NCBI GenBank assembly: GCA_037074765.1
Contig: JBAMDO010000572.1
Coordinates: 62,001 to 126,000, forward strand
DNA: 64,000 nt
Direction: 5' to 3'
DNA from: Mansonella perstans
Taxonomy: Eukaryota; Nematoda; Chromadorea; Rhabditida; Onchocercidae
Of the stretch, positions 12,371 to 31,399 are shown piece by piece. The notes beneath the pieces are model-generated. The model made no database searches and was not told the DNA's origin. It was given only the letters and a program-made list of their open reading frames with translations. How positions within the stretch are numbered: the first letter of the stretch is position 1; every line of letters begins with the position of its first letter. Made by a program: the position numbers and the translations under genes.

Positions 12371-15300
12371 ATGAAAACCAAAATTTGTAGCACTACATTA
12401 TTAATTCTTGGTTCCATATTCATAATTGTTGGCATTCTTGCTCTAACTATCGTTCCATTAACGATAAACAAGGAAGTTGCCAAGGTTTCTATTTTAGCAC
12501 AATATTTACAAATATTAATCAGCAAATATTAATGCAAAACAAATAAGCAAACAGTTAACTAAGCAGATAAGTTGTCAATTTCATTTTCATTATTTTAAAT
12601 ATTTTGTTCATGCATCATAGCTATTCTTGGACCAATTCATAAAATAAGTAATCTAATAAGATTGATATTTTTTTGCATTTATTGTTTTCCTTTACATCGT
12701 TGACTTTAATGAGTCATTGAGACATATGAAGTATTTCAATTTTAGCTTTCTATTGATATGCTTAGTGGATTCCCATTTACATTTACATTTGTTAACTTTT
12801 CAATCACATTTATTCATTTCCAATGTTCGTAACTAAGGGAGGATCAGTATTGGTATCGGTTGAATCTAAAATTAAATTTATGACTTTTCAAATCAAATTC
12901 ATTTACTAATAACTTGATTGAAAAGTTTCTATTTTTTTTTTGAAAAGAAGAGTTTTTGTTGTTTTTGTATCTTTAATCATAATTTAGAATGAATATTTGG
13001 GTTTCGATGAGAATGGTACTTATAATATACTGACTCAACGTTGGATTGAACAGAAATATTCAATGAAACTCAAAATATGGACCGTTTCTGTGACAAATTC
13101 ACATGATGTTATTCAAAATGGAAGTTATCCTGCACTTGTTGAAAAAGGACCATATGTTTATACGTTAGTTACTTGCATACTTCAATATTTGATAAATGGT
13201 TTATTTTGACACTTAATCATAAGCTTTTCTTTGCATGTTTTATGGTTGATATTACAGAAACAAATCATTTGATTATTTCCAGCAGCTGACCTGAATAAAC
13301 GAATTTATAAGTAAAGGTTGTAATAACTGTGTATGTATGCATATAAAGTATTATGAAGTTCGTGAGATAACGTCAAATTTATAGCGAGTATCGGAAGAGA
13401 GTGAAGGTGAATTTCATGCGAAATGACAGCCGTGTGTTGTTCCGTAATCAACGTTATTATATCTACAACGAAAATGAGTCATGTGCGGACTGTAATCTGA
13501 ATGATTGGGTTATCATACCAAGCATTATGTTCCAGGTTTGTGATTTTTTTAGTGTTTTTCTTTAGTAATTATGGTAAAAATCCGTTTCGACATTTTCCCG
13601 GAAAAAGCATAAAGTGAAGAGAATAAAGCTTTGTTATTTGCTGAAATTATGGAAGAATTATCAGTGAGATGATTAAGATTCCCAATTCCAAGCATTTTGT
13701 GCAAAAGTTATTGTAATTGGAAACACATAGTTTGGCTATTAATAATCTAAGCTCTGAATACTTTGGCGATTTTTTGCTAGCTTTCGAGATTTCTGATTGT
13801 TGGAAATTCAAGTTTGAAGTTTTTAGTATATAACTAGTATTGCTGCTAAAAGTAGTCCAATGGTAAAGGAAGTAATCGATTTCGTTCTTCGTCATAGTAT
13901 TTTCAAACGTGAAACACCATTTATCAATATCACAGTGAATCAGGTTTGATTTTTCGTTACAAAATTCGTCGAGTGAAGTCAAGTTTTGCTTAAATTAATT
14001 TGAGGAAAACAGTTTCCTCTCGATTACTAATGTTCTACTTAAACATTTCTGTATGGAGAAAGTAACTGCAAATAAAATTACAATTTTATGGAAGAGATAT
14101 CAAGATGATAAAGGAAATTTTGAGACCAAATTAAATTCAGTAACATGTGCAAATAGACAGGGAAGTAGCAGTACTGTTAAATATATATTGAAATGCGATG
14201 AAATTAGTCTCTTCATTTTTTTAGATGCTTTTTAAAGGATATAAAGACCCGTTAGTCGAAGAGATTTGTGGTAAAATCAGCCGTCCTCTGTGTGCTATTG
14301 CAGACATTCCAATGAGCATAAAATTTCTGGTAAATTTTTAAAGTTATATGAAGAATTTAGAAATTTGGAAAGTCTTTTTGACATCGTCTTTTTTCAATAA
14401 AAGCTTGACCAAGTTCTTTTCTTGTGAATGCAGTTAGAAATTTCCCATTGCATAAATACATGTATCGCGGTATACAGAAATATGGAATGAGATTAATTAT
14501 CTAAAACTGCAGCAGTTTCATAATAAAATAATTGGAAACACTAATATTTGTTAAATTGGATCAAATTTAGTTTGAATTCAATAGCATGTATAAAATATAT
14601 ATATATATGCAAATGCAATGAAATTTATTTGTTCATTTTTGTAAATGCTTTTTGAAGAATACAAAGACCCGTTGATTGGAGTATTTGCAATGGTTTATTC
14701 TTATTTATGAAAACAACGTTCTTGAAAAAAGTTGAAAAATTTTTGAAATTTTTTTAGGAAAATGGTACAGATGATGGCGAATATTTGATTGATACTGGAG
14801 TGGAAGATGTTAGCAGAATTGGTCGAGTATATAAATGGAATGGACAAAATGAAACACCATGGTGGAGCACTGCACAGGCACGGAAAATCAACGGAACAGA
14901 TGGGGAATTGTTTTCGCCATTCTTATCAGCATCCAATGATTTGCCAGTTTTTTTTGGAGATTTGGGCAGGTGAGATCTTTGAAAAATGTAAGTTTTCTTT
15001 TATATTAATCAAGCAGAAATGATTTTGTAACGTATGAATACTTCCAGATATTTTCTTCAGTGGGTAAGCAAAAATAAATAGAATGCTATTAATAATTATC
15101 TGAAATGGCTGAAATAGTAATATTTTGGTTTATTACACTTTAATGCTTAATATTTTAAAAGTTCAGAAAAAAAATATATCTTCTAATGAGATAGTGTTTT
15201 TCAACTGCTTTTTAGGAAAATCCAAGGAAATATTTTTTATATCCACGTTTTCCGATTTCTTTTTTCTTTAATCCATAAAAAAAATTGTTTCTCTTTTGAA

Positions 15301-17011
15301 CTGATTAATCTGGAACAATTTCCTGAAACTATTCTTTTAAACTTTGTTCATTAAAAATTTAACACTTTAACGTAATTGTAAAAGTTCTGGATTTGACGAG
15401 AACGCGTTTATAAACTTACAACTTTGAATCGCTCCCATTCTTTCCTAGCGAATTATTTTTCTGGCTAATTATTTAAAAAACGAAATTCTTCAGCTTTATT
15501 TTGTTAGTTTTTTTTTTTTTTTTCAGGATTATTTCAAGAATTTGAAGAAGTCTTTGAAATATATAGTTTATTCTAACTGTACTGTATAATTGAATGAATC
15601 ATTTTGATCAGTGGTTAATTGTCTTTAAGGAGACTTCAAGGATCACTCATCAAAGTAGTTCATTTAGTTACCATAATATGGAAGATAAAGTACGGTATTC
15701 GTATATTCTTCTTTTGAATGAAACTGTCGGTTAAGATGCTTGAAAATGATTGAAAATTATGTTTAGAGAAGTATTAATGTATGTGGCAGTTAGAAGAAAT
15801 TAAATTATAAGATATGGAATAAGGATAAGGACGAGACTAAAAGTATTCGTAATCGCTGAGCAACAATATAACATTGCTACTTTGTTTGTAAAATTCAGAA
15901 ATCCGTTTAATAGAAAAAAAATAATTTCTAAAAATGCCCTGATAAGGAACTAACAATTGACAACTTGTTGTGAAGTTTCAAGATATCGTCTGCTTAAAGA
16001 TGTAAGAAATTCAGAGAAATAGAATATTTATGAAGGGGGTTGATCTGCATAGTATTGTGATCCTAGAAATTCTAAGTAAATTATGAAATTTGATTGAAAA
16101 ATTAGAGTTTATAAATTTTCTAATTGAATTATTTCGTACTTACTTTACTTTTCTTTTATGTTGTGCTCATTCCATTTCTTACCGCCATATTGAAATTAAG
16201 CACGAAAACAGTTTCCATGCTTACTAAAACTTGCATCGATATTTAAGAATGATGAGATCACATGCTATTATGTACTAAAGCTTGAGAAACAGAGGAAAAA
16301 TGATTTAAATTGACAGATATTCCAGTAATAGCATTGCGTATCATTAGATGGGAAGTGACAATTTCTCATTCTGTGAATTGAAAACGAATTATGAATGTTT
16401 TCCAATTAGATATCTTTCCTTCGCTCGAAGTTACTTTAATTTCAATAACTATCGTAAGCAATTATATTCTATTTTTTTTAGATGAAACTTGTGATGTGTG
16501 ATTTAACTTTAGGTAAAATCTGTTGAGATATTTCTCCTAGCGCTGCCATTAGATTTAATATATTTAAACTTAAGATTAGTTTAAAATTTAAACTAAAGTT
16601 TACTTGCCCTCTTACTGAACGAATCTTATTACGAGAGCTGAAACTTTTATATCAATAGTTTCGATTTCGAAAAAGTAGCAAAACCGGTTGTTGCTGCTTG
16701 ATTTTCAGACGAGTATGCTTATTTTTGCTGATCTACGTCTTTTATTCCTTTTGTTGAAGTACAAATTGATGACGCTTACTCACTTTACTGATCATATATC
16801 GATTTGAATGGCAAAAAATTCTTTGTTATTCGAGAATCAAATCTGCAAATCTTGAACTTTGATGTTCTGCTTTTATTCTAAATGAAGTTTTTACTTTTAT
16901 TATCTTCACTATAGGCACGTATCAGTGTTTTTTACATCTGCAGTATTTTTTATTTGGGTGATTTGCCTTTACCTCTCTCATTTGGCCGACAAAACAAAAA
17001 TCCTAAAACCA

Positions 17012-17046
<35 letters not shown>

Positions 17047-20000
17047 AAAACAGAAATTCTAGAACATGAGAAAAGCAGGTAAATTTTCCAGATACAAAAC
17101 AGAAATTCTAGAACATGAGAAAAGCAGGCAAATTTTCCAGATGAAAGTATTAAAATAAGCGACATAGGTATTGGAGTCTTTCTCGCAGAATACTTCATAA
17201 TAACAGTACAACAATTGGAAAATGGATAGATATATAACAGTATAGCATTTAGAAGACAGGTGACTCAATCTTTTTCTTGAAATATTTAAAAAAGCAATTT
17301 ATCATTCGCTCTCGAGTTTTCTATCTCTTTCGTTTGCTGATACAAATGCAATTTTCTTCCTTAATCTTTTATTATATATTATTATCAAAGTATTGAAGAT
17401 AGACTAATTGGTTTGATTTTTGGAATTTAATGATAAAATAAATTCTACAAATATTCTCTTCTTTTCTTAGCGATAGAAATTGAAATGGCTGATTTAAACA
17501 AATAAACAAGCAAGCTGTGAGAGGAATGTTCGTTTTTTTTTTTTTCATTTTTTTTTTGGTGCAATCATCCATCGGTTTGGGTTTTTTCGGCCAATAAAAA
17601 TGCATAATTGAAAGAGTAAAAGTCAAAATGACCATTATGGATTTTTTCAAGATAGTAACTTTTATTCTCGAACTAAACTAATATAGAAGAGTTGAAAGAA
17701 TAGATTTCAAAATTAATTTCAGATTTTGCATTTTACATTTTTCAATTTCATTATTTTAAATTCTTGAAAGTAACTTTTTAGCTAATTAACTGTAAACGGT
17801 TTTTTTTTTAAACTGGACAAGCAAGAGGGAGAAGTAAGTATATTTATGAGGGCTAGCAATGGCTAGTGGTCAAATCATTGCAAGTTGGAATTTATCGTTC
17901 ATTCTACACTGTCTATTCAGCAAGATATCGATTTTGAGTGATGGACAATGGCTATTAAGTCCACTTCCCTAAGTAGAGCATGCATCGCACAATAATCCTC
18001 ATTTATGGGCCTTTTATAGCGCTCCCGTGGCCTAATGGATAAGGCGTTGGTCTCCTAAGCCAACAAAAAGGAGTCAACCAACGATGGGGGTTCAAGTCCC
18101 CCCGGGAGCCAACGTTTTATATATCCATAACTTAATTCAATCTTTTACTTTTAATATTGATCTAAATCTTCTGCTCTAAAGTATCTTCTATCGTAATATA
18201 CTCAAAATATCTAAATATGCTGTAAATTTTCTGCTCTAAATGCATTTAAAATTATCATACGAAGTAAACGAATTTGCTTCGTTTCTGTTATGATTAAGAC
18301 AAAAATATATTCACAAGGCTCTAAGAAATTGCCAACAATCTCTCGAAAGAAATTGTTGAACAGGATATACAATGGCATCACTAACAACAAGATTTAAAAA
18401 TTCAGACTGCAAAAAAATTTTTAAATTTGTGACAGTTCAAAGAGCTTCTTCCACTTGCTTTCATTCAAAATCCCTGCCCTCATTTAAAATCTTAGCAAAT
18501 CACTGGGCATTTGATATTTGACACTTGAACAGGAAGTTTTTGAATTTTATTTATGGGATAGAAATAAAGAAACTATAATACAATTCTTGTTTAATATAAT
18601 TTTTATGCTTAGCTCATTCATCTGGTCTGGTCTTCTCATTGAAAACACCTCTATGAGCTATTTTTTAAACTAGACAAAAATAACTACAAAAATGAAAAGC
18701 GAAACACGAAAGAAAAATTATTACCATCAGTCTTATCTTGTTAAATGAATTAACACTTCTTCCGCTCTTTGTAATTTCAGTTTTTTAGTTTCTGATCAAT
18801 TTTTATTTTAAAAATTTGTTCTTTCTTCAATTTCTGTGTTACATTAATATTTTATTTCTGTTTTCCAAGTATTCTGTTTTTATATATGAGATTTTTAGTA
18901 GCTTAAATCTTAATATAGACTCATCTCTTCTTCATCTGACAAAGAGGCAGTGATCAAACTTTTTTACAAAAATTGATTCAGATATCTGAAAACGAGGGAC
19001 ACATAATGTGCATAATTCTAGATCAATTTACTTACATTATGACAAATCAGTAATGTACGAGCAGATACCATCATATCGTTTCGTGATTCCGTCAACAGTT
19101 TATGATCCGTTTTTGGCAGAAAATAAAGGATTCTGCAGTCGAGAAATACCACGTTATTTCAACACTGATCTACAACCTGGTCAATTTTCTGCTGCAACTT
19201 AAAATTCTTCTAAAAAAAAATTAAATTAATTCTATTTTAAAAGGGAATAGACTGATTCTAATAAAACAAAAAATGAAAATTCTGATTTTAGATGTTTCGA
19301 ATGAAGCTAACCTTCAGATATTAAATGCATAAGTTTTTGACTTCACCTTGTCGAGCTTCTCATTTTGTGTGACATAGTGGCTGTTTTTCCGGTTTAGAAG
19401 GATGCTTACCTGCTGGTATGTTTGATATTGGCCGGACAAAATTGGGATCTCCTTATATCTATCTATCCGGTGCTCATTTTTACCAGTCGCCTCCACAGAT
19501 TTATCAAAATTTCACCGGTTTCCGGCATCCACATAGCGGCGATGCAACATATATTGACATCGAACCAGTTAGTTCTTGAAGGCTTATGCATATAATTTGA
19601 ATAGATATTTGAATTTCTTTTTTTCGAAAAAAGTGGATTAGTGAAAATCATATTTAAAATTTTCAGGATCACATTTGTTTGCTGTTAATTTTAAATTCCA
19701 AGAATATTAAACATTCGACATCAAAATTTAAATTTCACTGATTGCAGTACACGGGCGTTATTGTGAATGCTTTTGTAGCTTCTCAAATTAATGTTGGAAT
19801 GATCAGTGGCAATTTACAGTTCGTTTTCTTTTTTCTAGTTCATTTATTTTTTCTTTTTGTTTACGCTATATCATGCTTGGCTACCGATAGCCAAAGCAAT
19901 GAGTGAATTAAAATAAAAGGCTGGTAATTGGCATCGGCGGGGATTTCGGCCTTCGACAGATAATGATTAGAAGTGCTTTTGTATAGTTTTGTCATTTATT

Positions 20001-20935
20001 TTAATTCACATCGTGGTAGTTGCATTTCACTGGCATTCCTGATAGTTCTAACTCTTTTACCAATGATGATATGTCCTTAATGTAATAAACGATGGATTGG
20101 CCTAAACTGGTAAAAATTAAAGAGTTCGGATTGTGTAATGATATGATGGAGACAACACTTTGCTTGGTTTTTATCTAAGTTATTCATAGCAAAAGGGAAA
20201 TTTAATTTTCTGAACATTGAGAGAATATTTTTAAAAATAGCTATTCTTTTAGCATGCTTAAAAAAATGCCAAGCATGATTGTACCTGTAATGTGGATGAA
20301 TGAATTGATAAACGTGGATGAAAGTACAAAAAAAGATCTGGAAACAGTTGTGCTCATGCCACGAATGGTAAGTTATAACGATCCCAATTTATAGATTTGT
20401 CAGATACGCTGAGAGTTTAATGAGATACGAATGGTTTGATTTATAAATATTACAAAGTATTATTGTTAAAAAAAAATATCATAATTTGTCATTGCATAAT
20501 CGTATTTTAGGCGAGTATTATTGGTGTTTCGCTGTTGGGTGCAGGCGTACTTCTCTGGATAGTTTTCATAATAATATCAGTGAGAAATCTGTATTTAAAA
20601 GTGAGTAATTTTTTGAATTCCTGTTGATCTTACAGTGCTTTGTCAATCTTTAGAGGAGTACTATCATGATACAACTCACCCAGTTTTAGTTAGGATGAAA
20701 CTTTTTGACACGGAAATATCTGTCCCCTTGATTTGATAAACAAGTTGCAAGGATGTAAAGAACATTATTGTTGAATGAGAAGAAAATTGAAGAATCAATG
20801 AATTTTGGAAAATAAAGAAGTATTAGAATAAATCAAATTTGAAGTGTTGAAAACGATCAGTTTTAGTATGTTTTCCTTTTCTAGAGAAAAGCTGATGACG
20901 AAGCAAATCTGGTTGAAGATGACACGGAAAATTGA
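12371..20935 (+). CDS. CD36/SCARB-family scavenger receptor
   Basis: Exons: 12371-12484, 12988-13163, 13385-13535, 13827-13943, 14225-14329, 14758-14969, 19022-19179, 19398-19567, 19748-19818, 20253-20367, 20511-20600, 20885-20935; all junctions in frame, 509 aa, normal family length. It has the family topology: a short cytosolic N-terminus, membrane helix about 8-30, a large Cys-bearing ectodomain with several N-x-S/T sites, a second helix about 466-486, and a short acidic cytosolic tail. Diagnostic stretches are EKGPYVY, GYKDPL, DLGRSIYLHYDK, PSYRFVIPSTVYDP and the IVPVMWMNE region. CD36-family proteins bind lipids, lipoproteins or microbial ligands at the plasma membrane or in lysosomes. 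C. elegans orthologues are the scav genes; I cannot say which. Intron 5 holds a decayed copy of exon 5; intron 6 (4 kb) holds a tRNA gene. Confidence 0.97.
14585..14705 (+). pseudogene. Decayed duplicate of exon 5 of the CD36-type gene
   Basis: Intron 5 contains a second copy of the end of intron 4 plus the start of exon 5. GATGAAATTAGTCTCTTCAT (about 14198-14217) is echoed near 14618-14638, followed by an ATGCTTTTTGAAGAATACAA counterpart of the exon start at 14225. It would read MLFEEYKDPLIG against MLFKGYKDPLVE in the real exon. The acceptor AG has become AA and the frame hits a stop within 22 codons. Confidence 0.75.
17012..17046 (+). repeat. Poly(A) tract in intron 6
   Basis: A run of about 32 A residues inside intron 6 of the CD36-type gene, directly ahead of a 49-bp duplication. 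Confidence 0.9.
17047..17144 (+). repeat. 49-bp tandem duplication in intron 6
   Basis: Two adjacent 49-bp copies (17047-17095 and 17096-17144), each starting AAAACAGAAATTCTAGAACA and differing at only two or three positions. They lie immediately after the poly(A) tract. Confidence 0.93.
18021..18110 (+). tRNA. tRNA-Arg (anticodon CCT) with an 18-nt intron
   Basis: Acceptor stem GCTCCCG/CGGGAGC; D arm GCCTAATGGATAAGGC; anticodon stem TTGGT (18047-18051) with ACCAA (18077-18081); T arm GGGGG-TTCAAGT-CCCCC. The anticodon is CCT at 18054-18056, reading AGG (Arg). An 18-nt intron occupies about 18058-18075, the canonical place just 3' of the anticodon, leaving a 72-nt mature tRNA. A TTTT terminator follows at 18113. 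It lies in intron 6 of the CD36-type gene on the same strand. Confidence 0.95.
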
Positions 20936-22627
20936 AGCGAATGAAAACTGTTTTTGAAATAAACGAACTCTGAGTTTGATCAAACTATTTTGTCGATGGA
21001 AATTTAAAAATATACTTGTGGTCGTCACTCAAATTTCTGAACTTTTTATAAAATCTTTGAGTTAATTAAATTAATGGAAAAAGGATAATTTATGAAAATT
21101 TATTTGAATGCTGTAAAAAAATACGAGTAGTAGAAGAACTAGAAATGTTCACATCCAATAGAATAATATTTTTGCACATTCCACAATGTAATTTTTTCAA
21201 CAAGTTGAGTTTCTATATATTTCATGTATACTTCGATATTTTAGACTGGGAATACAAAAATTCATTTACTGGGTACTGATTCTTTCTGTATTGATTTTGA
21301 TTTTCTGTGTGTCAGCGTGAATGTATATTTACTGCTTTCAAATATTGCTTCTACTTATTATCTATCAGATTAGTAACTTTATCTGTTTGACTATTACCTT
21401 ACCTGTAGAAGCAAGAAAGAAGTAATGGGCTTATAAAGATGAAATAAGGTCCATCAAAACAAGAGTTTCTGATTAACATAGATGATAAGCTTCATTTGAA
21501 AATTTTTAAAATGAGTATTATTACGTGTTTTGAGCAAGAAGAGAGTTGAGTGTATGAAGTATGTTTTACTGTAAGGTTTTTTTTATTGTAAGTTAAACTA
21601 GTATTTTCATACTGTCATTTTTGATACTGTTGAATTTACTAGAACTTCCTTGTTCTTTAGAATTTGGTTTTAATACTTCAGATTATATTTTATTGTTCAA
21701 TTTTTATGCTTCCTCATCCTGCTTGGCTTTATATTTTTTTTACAGTTATAAATAAATACATAAGATATTTAATTTCCTGAGGTTTTCGGATTAGAATTCA
21801 TATTTCAGTTGTGTGGAATTTCCAATTTATGAAAGCATATCGAAGATTGCTCGCAAGCTGGCAATTACTTCAATGTTGGAGGAAAAAGAGGCTTTTGTAA
21901 AGTTTATCCGATAGAGTTTATCAGTATCTTATTATAAACTACCGTTAGCTTAATACTTCCTGTTACTAGTTGGAGAAAAGAATTTTAGATGTTAAGTGAT
22001 GACTTCCCCATTCATTCTGTTAATAATGCTGTGGAAAATATTCGTATTGAAAAATGACACATTTGTCTTCTAGAATATTTTTCGTATTTTTAAATATCAT
22101 ACTCAAAGAGAACTTGCAAACTGTTCATATCCATATAAAGCTAGTTCAACCAGATCGCTTGAAATTTGGCTGACTGAAGTACGGTTAATGGTGCCTTTTT
22201 CAGTGCTTTTTTTGTATAGATTCAAAAAAAAATGAGTTGGTTCTCAGTTGATGATTGGCATACTGTAATGACTTGATGCTGTTTGAATTCGAGAATTTTA
22301 TTTAAATTAAAAATTTGAACGTTTCAACAACATAAAAACATCCGTAATAATAACCCGTAGCAGAAAATATTAGGCTCAATAGGACGAAAGATCTATAAAG
22401 ATGTGTCCTGATTCAATAGTACACAGTATTCCCCATCTGAATCTTTTCATGAATTTTGTGATCAAGTTAATATTTTTCTCAAAAATATCAATAGTACAAC
22501 GAAATGTAGTATATGTTAGAGAATAGAAACTTCTAGCAATCAAATCTAAATCTTGTTGAATAGAATATGCTAACTTTTGGGTTCAACTCAAGATTCTTAG
22601 CTGAACTTATTTCTTGTTCTCATAGGC
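20936..22627. other. Intergenic region between convergent genes
   Basis: AATAAA at 20958-20963 is the likely poly(A) signal of the CD36-type gene, 22 nt behind its stop. The rest is AT-rich, with no exon, RNA gene or repeat recognised up to the 3' end of the Pol III gene. Confidence 0.55.
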
Positions 22628-30741
<8,114 letters not shown>

Positions 30742-30761
30742 TTTCAATTACTTTAATTACG

Positions 30762-30770
30762 ACTGAAAAT
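30762..30770 (-). promoter_or_regulatory. Probable SL trans-splice acceptor of POLR3B
   Basis: ATTTTCAG on the minus strand (AG at 30764-30763) lies 21 nt before the ATG at 30741. No upstream exon was recognised. Confidence 0.45.
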
Positions 30771-30872
30771 CAATTCCATATGTACCTGCAAGTCATGTAT
30801 GCCTTCTTTAACCAACAACCAATACTATTCTCGTTTAATTCCAATTAACAAACAAATAAAAATACTTCCTAA

Positions 30873-30942
30873 AAATCTATTCTCAAAACTAATCTATTCT
30901 TAAAATAGTCTAATCTATTCTTAAAATAGTCTAATCTATTCT

Positions 30943-30988
<46 letters not shown>

Positions 30989-31068
30989 CTAATCTATTCT
31001 TAAAATAGTCTAATCTATTCTTAAAACAGTCTAATCTATTCTTAAAACAGTCTAATCTATTCTTAAAA
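30873..31068. repeat. 21-bp minisatellite interrupted by poly(T)
   Basis: Repeated unit AATCTATTCTTAAAATAGTC plus T, about three copies before and four after a run of about 46 T at about 30943-30988. Later copies carry AAACAG in place of AAATAG. It lies between the 5' end of POLR3B and the 3' end of the RING gene. Confidence 0.92.
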
Positions 31069-31350
31069 CTCCCACCTCACCTCCAGCAACGTATCCATTT
31101 TGTGTCACCTACCCTGTAACTGATGAACGAATATGGGGGACGCTATGCAATTGCTCGGTCAGTATATATCATTTCCTTTTGCAATCAAATATCTTCCAGT
31201 AGTCGACTGAGAAGTTAGAATCTTTCAACGACTGATATCGCGGAGTATCAGTATGATTACAAATGCTTTAGATAAGAAGTCATGATAGTTGCGTAAAGAA
31301 TAGTCGTAGGATTCAGGTGATAATTCGTAGGATTCAGGTGATGATTGAGC
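31069..31350. other. Short intergenic stretch
   Basis: No gene seen. A 15-bp direct repeat (GTAGGATTCAGGTGAT) occurs twice near 31305 and 31327. Confidence 0.4.
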
Positions 31351-31356
31351 TTTATT
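31351..31356 (-). terminator. Poly(A) signal of the RING gene (full-length form)
   Basis: AATAAA on the minus strand, 44 nt behind the TGA at 31402-31400. Confidence 0.5.
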
Positions 31357-31399
31357 GGAATAAAAATTTGTATCACAACTGTGAGACATAAAATATCAT

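Noticed and set aside
13340..13384. YEVREI-like codons just ahead of exon 3 of the CD36-type gene
   Set aside because: The frame runs into TAG at the acceptor and lacks its own AG. The phase-2 join 13163 to 13385 is clean.
16950..17650. Minus-strand ORFs in intron 6 of the CD36-type gene
   Set aside because: They are translations of poly(A) runs and of the 49-bp duplication (poly-Phe and repeated residues).
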